Position numbers and translations under genes: made by a program
The notes under the pieces: generated by a model
What the model was told of the DNA's origin: nothing
Seen by the model: only the letters and a program-made list of their open reading frames with translations
The model's database searches: none
Source of the DNA: Porphyra umbilicalis
Taxonomy: Eukaryota > Rhodophyta > Bangiophyceae > Bangiales > Bangiaceae
Assembly: GCA_002049455.2 (NCBI GenBank)
Contig: KV918771.1
Location: 124,001-188,000 of the forward strand
Direction: 5' to 3'
Length of the DNA stretch: 64,000 nt
Shown: positions 11,491 through 22,276 of the stretch, one piece after another
Numbering within the stretch: position 1 is the first letter of the stretch
How the letters are laid out: each line of letters starts with the position of its first letter

Positions 11491-13181
11491 ATGGACATGG
11501 CGCGGCCTCGGAATGGCGTCAAGTACCGGGTGTCAGTGGGAGATTCCGTTGCTCGCAGCCGACCGGGGTCGTCGTCGCAGCCGCAGTTCTTCACAGTCAA
11601 GTGTACGTTGGGTTCGGGCGGCAGTCCGTACGGGAGCTTGTTGTTGCCCGTGGTATCACACCCGACAGCAAGTAGGGCGGACTGGGCCTGGGTTTCCTTG
11701 ATGGATGCTCGGCTCCCTGTGTCATTAACAGTTGCAAGGCGGCAACTGGTGGTTTGTTGCTGGGCAGGTACCGGCCGTCGGCGCGGGCGTCCGCGCGCGT
11801 GTGCCTCGCGTTTCTGTTTCTTGTGCTTTCGACGGTGATCCGTTCTCGTGCTGCAGACGCCCGCGCGCTCGTGTGCGTTTGTATTGGTGTGCCCGGTGTT
11901 CTTTTTTCCGCTACCTTCCTCGTACTGACCATCCAGTCCTACCCCTACCCGCTTCTCCTGCATCACCATGGCCGTGCCCCAGCATGGCACATTTCCCCGA
12001 CCCATTCCATGCTCTCCCTCTCCTAACGTTGGCTGGACGTCGTCCTATTTGCTGCACCCCGGTTCTGCCCTCCGCCCTTTTGTCGCGCAGATGTGCACAA
12101 GCCCGACCGCGTTAACGACAAACAACCCGGCACGTTGAGCGTTGCCGGCAACCGGGCCACCATCGCGCTTGCGTCCTCTGACGGGGGCAGCGTCGTTTTT
12201 GAAGGTACGGACGCTGCGTCTGGCTCGGGGGCCGCCACCAGCGCCGGCGCCGGCGTCAAACCCAAAATCCCCGACGCGGCTGCGTCACCCGGCTTCCTCT
12301 TGATCTTTCGGGGCGGCCAGTGGCACCTGGAGCGCGTCGCCGCCGCGTATAGCGTGCGGAGCAACACGACCACCCGCGAGACGCCTCCGGTGCTTCCGGG
12401 CGAGCGCGTGCTGTCACGCTCCTCCCCGCGCGGCAGGCCGGACTGTGGGGGCCACGGCAGCCGCCGTGGGCCAGCGCCCCCCACCGACCTTGACGACGGG
12501 GACGCGTCTGGCGAAGAGGCCGAGTCGGTCCACGGCGAGGGCGAGCCCGGGGAGGTGTCAAGCGGCCCCTCTCCCCCGTACGCGCAGCCGGCGTCGCGGC
12601 GGCCGCCCGCACCGCGGCCGCCAGCCAAGGCGCGGATAGAGCTGGTCGAGCCGGACCTATCGGCTGTCGCGTCGCCGCCGACCAAGCGGCCCCGCAGGGA
12701 GCGGGTCGGGCCCACCTCCCCACCCAGCGGCGGGCGCTCCAATGGGGGTGGCGCGGCCTTGGATATGGACGGCGGTGGGGGCGGCGGACTCGGCCGCAGC
12801 GCGGCGGCCGGCAAGGCGCCGATGCGGGCCGCGCCCGCGAGTCCTGCCAGTAGCGGTCGCAGCGGCGGTGACGGCGGCGACGGCAGCGGTGGCGGCTCGC
12901 CGTCGCGCTGGCACCCCGTGGCGAGCAAGAGCGTCGCCCAAAAAGGGGTCGCCTCCAAGACCGTTGCTCTCAAGGGTATGCCCGGCCAAAAACGATCGGG
13001 CGCGCCGACGAGGGCGGCGAAAAAGCCGAGCGGCGGCACTTCCTCCCGCCGCCGTACGCGGGGGTCCGATGACGATGATGATGAGGACAGTTCAGGGTCG
13101 TCGGACCTCGAGTCGGTGTCGGGCTCCTCGTCGGGGGATGACAGCTCGGACGGCTCCTTTACGTCGGCGTCGACCGAATGA
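11491..13181 (+). CDS. EAF: EAF-family transcription elongation factor (two exons)
   Basis: EAF proteins bind ELL and stimulate RNA polymerase II elongation in the nucleus. I assign exon 1 to 11491-11602 and exon 2 to 12091-13181, giving about 400 residues. The intron 11603-12090 starts GTACGT and ends CGCAG. The join restores a Tyr codon, giving FFTVKYVHKPDRVND, which matches the family's F-H-T-x-R-Y-D-F-K-P-x-S-x-D core. Further in are PGTLSV, GGSVVFEG, then GFLLIFRGGQWHLERV, the diagnostic end of the EAF N-terminal domain (about residues 10-125). The remainder is disordered, Pro/Gly/Ser-rich, with a basic KRPRRER patch and a Ser/Asp/Glu tail (SDDDDDEDSSGSSDLES) like the activation region of animal EAFs. 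The ATG at 11491 is the first in frame and has a good context (GCCATGG). It appears intact. Confidence 0.78.
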
Positions 13182-13485
13182 CCGGGGGACATGGGCGTGT
13201 GGCGAATAGTCTGGGAGTAACGACCAGCGAGCTGTGGGGAATGTATCTTCTTTTTTCCTTGTTTCTTGCGCGTTTGACTTGAGTTCGTGCACAGCCGGCA
13301 GCAGTTCCCGTGGCATCATCGCGCTACGGACTTAGTTCAAAGACTATCGTGGCGCTCACAGTCGTAGACAAGAGGCAGGCGCAAGTGTGCTTCATGGCTG
13401 GGGCTCGTGTCGTCATTGTAGCCCCGCACTGTCCTTGACGCGGGCCTGAATATCCTTTATCGCCTATTTTTCGTGTTCTCTGAGC
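13182..13485. other. Probable 3' untranslated region and spacer
   Basis: Follows the EAF stop codon. No canonical AATAAA polyadenylation signal is visible and there is no other gene. Confidence 0.3.
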
Positions 13486-13524
13486 TATGGTGATTTGCTG
13501 AGAAATGGAGCATGCACGTTTGCG
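13486..13524 (+). repeat. 39-bp inverted repeat, left copy
   Basis: Starts TATGGTGATTTGCTGAG and contains AATGGAGCATGCACGTTTGC. It is matched in reverse complement at 16418-16456 with a single mismatch. Together the pair brackets about 2.97 kb, including family A copy 3 and the CAC-ended MITE at 14930-16211. 13525-14097 has no gene. Confidence 0.8.
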
Positions 13525-14097
13525 CAAACAAACATGCACACCCGACCACTGCGAGCATTGACCCGTGCTGCAGGGAGACCCATTATATCACCCGGTGATG
13601 TGTGACATGTCAAGCATCCCGACCAGGTTCGCCGGGCCCTTGGGCCGACAAAGGCTGACAGAAGCTGGAAAACCGCACTCTGAGTGACCCGGTGGCAAGT
13701 ACCTGCTGACACCCGCGGTGGTCTTCGTGAAACGATACCAGAACATGCACGCTGACAGCCTAATCAGGACAAGACTTCTTAACCCACCGGCCACAGCGGA
13801 GCCGTCAGGAGCGTCCCCCCTAACCGGCCCCTCATGTTTGCTCGCAGAGGCTGAATCGGCCTCCGAACATGCATGCCGTTTGAGGAGTTCTTGCAATTCT
13901 TTTCTGTCCGTTCGGTCCGTTCATTGGCCCTCCGAACACGTGAGCCCCGTGCCCAGTAGATCGCCTATGTTCATTGACATCGAGACGTGTCACTGAGATT
14001 CTTTTGACCAATCATCATCGATGAATGGTACAGCAGTGACTGGATCCAGCCCACCTGCGTTTCTTCTGGGGCACCAAATGGCACAGGTGCGCAGTTC

Positions 14098-14808
14098 CCT
14101 GGCCTTTAGGACAGGGTGCTCTCAAAGTGTAGTGATGCACACATATACTTAGATCAAGGGACTTGCTCTTCGTTTCAGAGGTGGCAGCCTGCATTCGTGG
14201 CCTCAGAGATCTGAGGGCGTGTCAGTGTTGGAAGGGTCGCGATGACGCTAAAAACGAATGAAGTTACGTGGCTGAGAAAGACTGTCCTGCCACAGGGGTC
14301 ACTGGGCCCGGACAGAGCCTGCCCCCGTGCCCCCTCTACCGCCCCGAGTTGCGCGCGGTGACCGCGCGCAGCGACTTCCGGGGCTTGACGCGCCCACGAT
14401 GACCCGCGGGTGATCGTGCCTGCGCGCCGTCTTCTGTTGCAGCGGCGCGTCGGCGGTTGCTGACGCCATCTAGCGGCGCGGTTACAGGCGCCTCGTCGCG
14501 CGGCGATCAGTCCCACCCGCCCGCCCGTGCGCCGTGTCGGCCGCCCTGCCCGCCGTGCGCAGGTGCGCTGCGCGGCGGAGTGACGGCCTCGCCCGTGGGC
14601 GCCGCGCGACGCCGGCGGGCCGCCGCCGCTGCGGTGGCGGAGGCGGCACCCCTTTCCTCGCCCGACGCCCCCCCACCACGGCAACGTGGCTGTACGTGCC
14701 CCCGTGCGCGCTCGCGGCCATAGAACCGGCCGGCGTGCCCGGTGTCAATGCGTCGCCGAGCGCGCCACCGCCCTGAAGGCCAGGGTATTGCACGCACGTG
14801 CCTGGAAT
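14098..14808 (+). repeat. Family A dispersed repeat, copy 3 (full length)
   Basis: About 710 bp. It opens with TTCCCTGGCCTTTAGGACAG and closes with CACGCACGTGCCTGGAAT, so the two ends form a short imperfect inverted repeat (TTCCCTGGC / ATTCCAGGC). Inside come the block ACACATATACTTAGATCA, an AT-richer 200 bp, then about 450 bp of very GC-rich sequence. I see no protein conserved across copies and no clear TSD. The class is uncertain: a MITE-like DNA element, or a SINE given a GGTTCGA motif in copy 6 that resembles a Pol III B box. Confidence 0.75.
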
Positions 14809-14929
14809 CTCTGTCGTGTGGACTGTAGAGACCCGGCTTAAATGCTGTGAAATTAGGCCGCCTGACACAGCCAATGGGCACGTGGTCACATTCATTGAAC
14901 CGGCAATCTGACAGGATTTGGGCAGTGTT

Positions 14930-16211
14930 CACGCCTAGTTAAGGCTGCTCTTCTGGGTCTGAGCATTACATGGCAGGGATGAAAAGACAAGCTGCAACGT
15001 GCTAAAATATGAGTGGTCGATATTAATTACCCCTCTCACAGAGGTCGTAGAGGCCGAAACAGGGGACGTCCCCTGTTTCGGCCTCTACGACCCCTGTGAG
15101 GGGGGTGACACCCGTCTCAATTTCGGCCTGAGAAGGCTCTGTGAGAGGGGTGCCTGACGATCCAGGATGACCCGTGGGCGGTGACTTGATCCGACGGATC
15201 ACGTCTTGCCCGCGCGTTGCTGCGCCCGTCGTCCGCAGCCGATTTTGTATGCGCCCGGGTGATCGCTGTGCCGTTGCCGTCTTCCAGTGGTGGGGCTCAA
15301 TATGGCAAAGGAAAACAAAGACCGGACGTACGCTGTGTCGTACGGTAGTTGCACGGGTCAGTGTAGGGTCAGTGCAGGGGGGGGGCGTGGGGGGGAGGGG
15401 GGACGCGCGTACGTCCGAAACACACGGCGGGAAACAACGCTCATCCTCCCCCCCTATCCGAAAATATGCTCTTTTGGTCACCCCTGTGTCCTCCCCGCGG
15501 ATACTCTTTCGTTCTTTTTCTCTTTTGCGAATACAGGGCAACCATAGCAAACATTGTCGTCGCGTTCCGAGGCGCAGTGTGGGCATACTACTGCATCAAG
15601 ACTGCCCCGCATCTTCATATGCAATGATGGTCGGGGGGGTGTGCCAGCGTTATGTAATGCTTCCAGCAGGTCCCCGTGCATTCTTCTAGGCAAGCGGGGA
15701 AAGAAGAGACAGAATCTGCAGTTCTTTTTTTTTTTGGGAACCACTTCCCGAGGGACACTGGCCATGTGTATGTAGATGTTGCTCCCTCGGCTACATGTTT
15801 GCTGGTCAAAGAGCGTGCTCAGGAGTCGACGGTTCGTGCACAAGGGTGCACAGCGCAAGAAAATGAGCCACAGAGCGCTCGGAGAGCATTACCACAGTTG
15901 GAGTTGTGGATGTCTTGTCCTTGTGTGGTGTGCATCTCGTCCGTGCCTGTCGGAAGCAGGTCTGATGCCACTTCGGTGCATGTCAATTTTCGTGAAAGGA
16001 GCTTGAAACAAGAACACCAGTAACGTCCCCTCGGGGCCAATGAGAGCGGATGACCTCGTCCACGTTGTAATCTTCAAGAAACTTTGGATGTAGAATCTGA
16101 CACTCCCCCTTGTGACCAATGAGCAGTCGTATTTGAGGGAGGAGCCAATCCAGGGCTGCAGTTCGCTTGAAAACCCAGAAGAGCAGGAACACTGGGTCTT
16201 AACTAGGCGTG
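14930..16211. mobile_element. CAC-ended MITE, 1.28 kb, TSD TGTT
   Basis: Ends are CACGCCTAGTTAAG at 14930 and its inverse CTTAACTAGGCGTG ending at 16211. A second shared block, CTGCTCTTCTGGGT, lies just inside both. TGTT flanks the unit on both sides (14926-14929 and 16212-16215). The same ends and a 4-bp TSD define the 4-kb transposon at 21725-25702, which I take as its source family. There is no transposase inside; frames there are short. The palindrome at 15029-15151 lies within it. Confidence 0.7.
15029..15151. repeat. Long palindrome with outer inverted repeat
   Basis: The core, about 15031-15104, is a near-perfect palindrome centred on GGGGACGTCCCC, with arms of about 36 bp (GTCGTAGAGGCCGAAACAG and its complement). 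The left edge, ACCCCTCTCACAGAG, returns inverted at 15137-15151. The whole unit would fold into a strong hairpin and may be a separate foldback insertion. Confidence 0.85.
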
Positions 16212-16417
16212 TGTTCTTGACATTGAATCATGAGAAGTCATTGGCTGCATGAAGAGCCTTCAGTCCCCTGTCTTACCATGTGCCAGTGGGTGGCTGTGGT
16301 TTTCGCCGGTCATGCCAGGAGCAATTGCACTTGGGACGCTATCGGTCCCCTGAAGCCAGGTGAGAGACGATCTGATGGACATCCTGACATCGGTCCACAT
16401 CGGCAAACGTTTGCACT

Positions 16418-16456
16418 CGCAAACGTGCATGCTCCATTTCTCAGCAAAGCACCATA
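16418..16456 (-). repeat. 39-bp inverted repeat, right copy
   Basis: Reverse-complement partner of 13486-13524. Just downstream is a short tandem of GTCGTTGGAGA (about 16463-16495). Confidence 0.8.
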
Positions 16457-16847
16457 CTGTACAGTCGTTGGAGAGTCGTTGGAGAGTCGTTGGAGCCGGC
16501 GCCGAGTACCGGTAATGCCAGGGTTGGATTGTGGATTAGTAGGGTTGGATCGTGTAGTTGGGGTTGGATCGTGTATTAGGTACCACTAATGGTGTGCTAA
16601 GAGAGCGTGTGGCAAAAAAGCCGCGGGTTTGAACCCCGGATCGCCAGCAAAGAAGCCAGGCGCTATCAGGGCGTGCGGCTATCAGGGCGTGCGCGCCCCC
16701 CACCTCCGCTACGCCCCCACCGCCTCCATATAGGGCGCTGCGCGCCTGATGTAGGGCGCACTTTTTGGCCGCCCCGCACGCTCCATGGGGGCGCCTGTGC
16801 AGTGTTTCCCGGGGCAAATCCTAGAGGCAGCCACGCTCCGCTCTGCG

Positions 16848-16947
16848 CGAAAAACGCAGTGTCATCTCGGCACCCTCGGGGCCCGGCTCCGGCGCTCCGA
16901 GCCTACGCTCGGGCCCCGAGGGTGCCTCGCTGACACTGCGTTTTTCG
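16848..16947. repeat. Hairpin with 38-bp arms
   Basis: Left arm 16848-16885 and right arm 16910-16947 pair as two 17-bp blocks, CGAAAAACGCAGTGTCA and GGCACCCTCGGGGCCCG, separated by a symmetrical 4-base mismatch (TCTC opposite TCGC). The loop is 24 bp. No coding frame depends on it. The surrounding 16217-17263 has no recognisable gene. Confidence 0.85.
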
Positions 16948-17263
16948 CCGCAGTGCTCGCTACCAAATTTATATAGAAAGATGACCCGTGCGTTCCGGGA
17001 CATGTGCTTGATTTGGCGGCGTGCTGTGATTGGACACGAAGCCTTGGATCGATATTCATCGCATCAAACCCCCCTTTCCAAGGCTGGCATTATCTGAGTT
17101 GCGGCGCCATCCGAGGACCATGGGACTGCCAATGGTGACGGTGGCGGTGGCTCTTGGTGTCTACAGCTCGGTCGACCCAAACATAACGAAACTACGAGAA
17201 CGCACTTTACAGCGATCTTACTGTCCCATGAAGTATAACTAAAAATCAAGAATGGCTGAACTC

Positions 17264-17967
17264 CCTGGCCTTTAGGACAGGGTGATTTCCATGTGTAGTT
17301 ATGCACACATATACTTAGATCATGGGACTTGCTCTCCGTTTCAGAGGTGGCAGTTTGCATTCGTGTCCTCAGGGCGTGTCAGAGTTGGAAGGGTCGCGAT
17401 GACGCTAAAAGCGAATGAAGTTACGGTTCTGAGAAGGACTGCCCTGCCGCAGGGGCCACAGGGCCCGGACGGCGCGTGCCCCACTGCCCCCCCCCACCGC
17501 CCCGAGTTGCGCGCGGCGACCACGCGCAGCTTCTTTCGGGGTTCGAAGCGCTCACGATAACCCCCGGGTGATCGTGCCTGCGTGCCGGCTTCTGTTGAGG
17601 CGGCGCGTCGGCGTTTGCTGACGCCATCTACCGGCGCGGTTAGAGGCGTCCCGTCGCGTGGCGGTCAAGTTCACCGGCCCACCCGTGCGCCGTGTCGGCC
17701 GCCCCGGCCGCCGCGAGCAGTTGCGCTGCGCGGCGGGGTGACGGTCCTGCCCGTGGGCGTTGCGACACGCCGGCGGGCCGCCGCCGCTGCGGTAGCGGCA
17801 ACGGCACCCATTTCTTCGCCCCACACTCCCCCCGCCTCGGCAACGTGGCTGTATGTGCCCCCGGGCGTGCTCGCGGCCATGGATCCAGCCGGCGCGCCCG
17901 GTGTCGATGCGTCGCCGAGCGCGCTACCGCCCTGAAGGCCAGGGTGTTGCACGCACGTGCCTGGAAT
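17264..17967 (+). repeat. Family A dispersed repeat, copy 4 (full length)
   Basis: Same start (CCCTGGCCTTTAGGACAGGG) and end (CACGTGCCTGGAAT) as copy 3 and collinear with it over about 700 bp, with scattered substitutions and small indels. Confidence 0.8.
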
Positions 17968-18089
17968 CGCGGACTTTGAATAGACAGAGAGCGCCCAGCC
18001 GTGGCCGAGGGCGTACGCTGCGGGGGCGCACCCGGAGCCGGCGGCTGTCAGCAACTAGCTGCGCCGACCTCCCGCTCACCTTGCCTGAA

Positions 18090-18829
18090 CACCTAGTCAA
18101 GAGGGCCTAAAAGCGGACTTCTGCGTTTTGCATGTGAATCCGTCGTTCCATTGGCGATTACCTCATCATGACAGGGGCTCGCTTCACCTCATTGGTGGAC
18201 GAGCGTACTGACATGGTCCATGTGGAAACATAAAATGAGTTTCGAATGGGCTTCACGTGGCACTCAGCACCCAATCAACAAACGCTTGAACAATGACTAT
18301 CTGATCTCACGATGAAACAAAGCGGCTCTGGGAGACGCATTCGGCAACATTTTTGATAGCAGTTTTACATTTCTGCTCGTCAGAGTCCACCCTCCCAATC
18401 CGACACCACCGCCAGAGCTACCGGTACGGCATTCATAGAGTTCTTACATACCATGTAGCCACCTCTCCTATCCTTTGGGACTTCGCTCATGCTCTCTGAC
18501 GTTCTTTTTGAAGCCACAGCGGCCTGTACGGTGTCTCTGGGAGGCTTCCCAAGTGCGAATGAGAGGTGGCCATAGCGGGAAAACAAGTAGGGATCTTTGG
18601 GGTCCTGTTGGCGTCCTCGACATCATCACGTAGTTGACTAGCGTTTGCAGAAAAAAGCAATGAAAAGGACGTGTGCTGCACTGAGAAACTGGGTGGTCGA
18701 GCTCGTAGGCCGAAGCCTTCAGAAGCATGCTGCAGAGAGGGGTCGGACGGTCCGAATGAGACGTGTTGTCTGAATGTATTCGCAAAAAACTGTGATGACG
18801 AGTACAAGAAGACCGCCCTTGACTAGGTG
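18090..18829. mobile_element. CAC-ended MITE, 740 bp
   Basis: The left end CACCTAGTCAAGAGGGC and the inverted right end GCCCTTGACTAGGTG are close relatives of the CAC..CTAGTTAAG ends. TGCCTG occurs two bases outside the left end and again near the right end, suggesting a slightly altered TSD. The frames inside are not recognisable. Confidence 0.5.
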
Positions 18830-19005
18830 TGCCTGGGGGGCATGAGGTTCCACTCGGGCAGGAAGCCCCGGCCGTGGTTGCTGAGGGGTGCCTTTCAGGT
18901 TGTCTCGAGACAGCACATAATTTCACCTGGCTGTGGGAGCACGCCGACGCTTTGTTTGAGGCGCCGCTCGAGCGGCGCTAATTGCATGCAAAGGAGGCGG
19001 CCCTG

Positions 19006-19284
19006 CACACCCTCAGTTCAGGGCGGTCTTATGAATCTCAAGGCAGGCTTCCGATTGGTCGAGAGTGCCAGGAAAGGGTTATTCTTCTATTTCTTTGTCG
19101 TACAGAGAAGCATGGACGGAGACCTTCCAGGAAAAAGAAAAAGGGACGCCCGAGCTCAACAGATGCGCCTTTTCTTCTTCTACATTATCATGTTTTTTTC
19201 CTGTCCTAGAAGCCCACCGCCTCACTCCACCTCACGGCCTCGGAGCCAGAAGCCCGGGAAGAAACGGTCTTAACTGGGTGTGTG
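19006..19284. mobile_element. CAC-ended MITE, about 280 bp
   Basis: Left end CACACCCTCAGTTCAGGGCG; right end (inverted) CACACACCCAGTTAAGACCG. The inner block TTCTTCTACATTATCATG has a diverged copy at about 45001-45020 (CTCCTTCTACATTGTCATG), so 44885-45105 is probably another, older relative. Confidence 0.45.
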
Positions 19285-19340
19285 CAGGACCGACCCCGGC
19301 GGCCATGGCCTGCCGGCGAGAGGCCGTGGTGACTGTCGCT

Positions 19341-19362
19341 GCGGGGGGGGGGGGGGGGGGGA
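19341..19362. repeat. Poly-G tract
   Basis: An uninterrupted run of about 19 G residues. Its length is unreliable in most assemblies. Confidence 0.7.
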
Positions 19363-19874
19363 GACGACATGCGCGGGCGGCGACGCGCAACCGGCCGCGG
19401 CGGCGGCGGCGCCCATGGCGGACAGCGCGCCGTACTGTAGCGTGTCGGCGTCCGCCTCCCCCCGCGCTCCCCCAGCGCCTCCCCCTCAACCACTCCGCCC
19501 CCTGTCGACGTATCAGAGACTCCTCCAGGTGGCTCCGGGAGAGACAAAATATGGTCTAAAAGATCTTCTGGCGACTTCCTACTCTTCCTGTCGCGAGAGA
19601 GTGAACGGGACATGGTGGATCAAGACTTCTTTTCTTGCCGTGAACCTGCAGCAAAAAAGCAGATCCTGACACCAGGTTCTATTTGGTACCCGGCGCTTCG
19701 CTCACCAGAGTTCTCCCAATGCCTCTTGTGAACTCAACATTTTACTTCCACAATCATCTGCCAGTTGGCGGAGTGTTTGCAAGGACGCTAGATGTTTTCG
19801 CGATGTGCAGTGGGGGGGGTGGGGACCGCATTGCACCCAGCCGCGGTCGATTCTCATCTAGGAACTCATGGTGA

Positions 19875-20060
19875 TCTTTGTCAATGGCGCGGCAAATTTA
19901 CCACGCCATCTGCGTGCATCACGAGGCCCGTTGGACGGCCTTTGATGTCCGCATTGAGGCAGAAGTGGGCACCCGAGTCCATGACCCCGGCGTCGTCGTC
20001 CTGAACGATGAAGCAGGCGTATACTGGGCTGCTCTTGTTCCCGATGGGGACAGTGGCCTG
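19875..20060 (-). mobile_element. Possible retroelement protease scrap
   Basis: The minus strand shows a MDSGA motif followed by about 25 plausible residues. This resembles a Copia-type aspartic protease start. It is a tiny, old, broken piece with no flanking Pol. The rest of 19290-20187 shows nothing. Confidence 0.25.
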
Positions 20061-20187
20061 TCACTGCCCTGCTCTGCGACAAAACTGCCCTTTTGACTTG
20101 ACGTATGATTACGTCGTGCGTTGGCATCCAGTGGTGCATCCTCTTCGAGCGTTCAACCGGTGCGAATCAGTTCCCACGTGTCCTGGG

Positions 20188-20901
20188 TAGGGTTGCTAAA
20201 CGCATCTCGGAAAGCGCTTAAGGGCGCTTTGAGGGCGCGCTTAACAGTGCAATTTCGGTGCGTAAGCGCCACGCGCCCCATATGGGAAGGGGCGCTTTTC
20301 GGGCGCAAAGTGTAATTTCTGCTCAGCTAAGTATAGACGTGACACTGTCAAGTGCCGGTCAAAACTCGACGACCTCCGACAACGAGCAGGCTGCTGACCC
20401 AGCAGCTATGAACTGCTGCTGTCCCAGCCGAACGGAACCCTGACAATTGGCTATCAGACGTCCAAAGGAATCTTGCCACCAGCCAGTGACGACTGCCCTC
20501 GTATGCGTGGCACGCCCACAGATGGCGCTCGGAGCGTCGGGGCCACGAATGACTGTCGGTACGAAAGAAAGCGGAGCTGCACAGTATTGCATCGGAAGGA
20601 TGAGGGATCGATCCCCAACCGCTCGGGAATGCAAATAGGGTAGTTTATCGTCGGACCTGGCGTACTCCATCGGCCGTGGAACATAGTACCAGGCGCAAAT
20701 CTCTCTTAAATGATACTTGAGAGAGCAGCCACGGGCACCACTTCTGTACTTCCCATTTTTTTGGTACGTGATTCATACTGAACTCATGTGGGCGCTCAAA
20801 GCGCTTTGGGGCGCTTTTCGGTGCGTTTCGGGCGCTTTCGGGCGCTTACTGGGGCTGGATGAGACCGCGCCCCCAAAATCGGGGCGCGTTTAGCAACCCT
20901 A
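20188..20901. mobile_element. hAT MITE, 714 bp, TSD GTCCTGGG
   Basis: Perfect 16-bp terminal inverted repeats TAGGGTTGCTAAACGC, flanked by exact 8-bp direct repeats GTCCTGGG at 20180-20187 and 20902-20909. Both ends carry clusters of AAGCGC/GGGCGC subterminal motifs, as hAT transposases require. The middle is non-coding. The perfect ends and TSD point to a recent insertion. The TAGGGTTG ends relate it to the first piece of the composite element at 6644. Confidence 0.93.
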
Positions 20902-20950
20902 GTCCTGGGTTCTCCTGGGAACTGATTTGCACAGTTTTTCACGTGCAAAA

Positions 20951-21576
20951 ATTCCAGGCACGTGCGTGCAATACCCTGGCCTTCAGGGCGGTGGCGCGCT
21001 TGGCGACGCATCGACACCGGGCACGCCGGCCGACTCCATAGCCGCGAGCGCGCACGACGGCACGTACAGCACACGTTGCCGTGGCGTGGGAAACGTGGGG
21101 CGGGGAAAAAGGTGCCGCCGCCGGCACCGCAGCGGCGGCGGCTCGCCGGCGTCGCGCGACGCCGACGGAAGGGGCCTTCACTCCGCCGCGCAGCGCACCT
21201 CTAACCGCGCCGCTAGACGGCAGGCCGACGGGCCACCGCAACAGGAGCCGGCGCGCAGGCACGCTCACCTGCGGGTCATCGCGGGCGCGTTCAACCCCCG
21301 TAGTCGCTGCGCGCGGTCGCCGCGCCCAACTCGGGGCGGTGGGGGGTGGTAGGGGGGCAGGCACCGTCCGGGCCCTGTGACCCTTGTGGCAGGACAGTCC
21401 TTCTCAGCCACGTAACTCTATTCGCTTTTAGCGTCATCGCCAACGTCGACACGCCCTCAGATCCCTGAGGACACGAATGCAGACTGCCACCTCTGAAACG
21501 GAGAGCAAGTTCCGTGATCTAAGTATATGTGTGCATCACTACACTTTGAGAGCACCCTGTCCTAAAGGCCAGGGAA
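20951..21576 (-). repeat. Family A dispersed repeat, copy 5
   Basis: Minus orientation: starts ATTCCAGGCACGTGCGTGCA and ends CTAAAGGCCAGGGAAT. Slightly shorter than copies 3, 4 and 6 because of internal deletions. Confidence 0.8.
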
Positions 21577-22276
21577 TTGGTTGATGCCAGTTTTGGAAAA
21601 AAGAACAATTCAAACCAGTTGCAACAAGTTACGCTAAACCAGTTGCCCATCCCTACTCCCAGGTGTGTACTGTACTCGAGATTTATAGCGCTTTTTTTGG
21701 TGGAGGCAACGTTCACCCACTATCCACCCCTAGTTAAGGGGCGTCTTCTGGCTCTGAAACATCTGAAAGCCTCGGCAACTCTTTGCACATATTACGAAAT
21801 CCACCCCCTCCCAGATGCGACCCTGACAGACCTCCGTGGGCACGGACAGCGCTTCTTTTCAAGACACCGGAACGGCACCTACGTGCACGGCAACACTCGT
21901 TTCTTTTTCCTATCAACCCCCCGCGCCCCGGTACACCCTGCCAGGTCCCCCCCCCCCCCTCCCCTACTGTTCATGGTACCAGTCCTGGTTCCTCACACAC
22001 GCTGGTGACCGATGGCAGTTCACGTTCCCTAAGCGTTGCCCAACGAGATGAGGTATGTTTTCGAGGACACGCGTGAGGCGGCATGAGGCGACGCGAGTTT
22101 TTTTACGTCACGTAGGCCAGTGTGACCGCGCTAAGATGGCTGTCCTGTTGACCACCACTCTACACATTTTGTAGGGCGCTCTGGGCCCCTACCGTCCCCC
22201 TCATCACAGCGCATGGACTGACGCCGACGGTGAGACTATCTCTATGTAATTTTCTTGCCAATGGATATGCAGTGCT

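Noticed and set aside
12023-13192. 389-codon minus-strand frame opposite the EAF gene
   Set aside because: Antisense shadow; the plus strand carries the EAF motifs and splice signals.
16600-16655. tRNA-like stretch with GGGTTTGAACCCC and a GTGGC/GCCGC stem
   Set aside because: The T-arm-like part is convincing, but acceptor and D-arm partners cannot be placed and the loop is six A residues. At most a tRNA relic.
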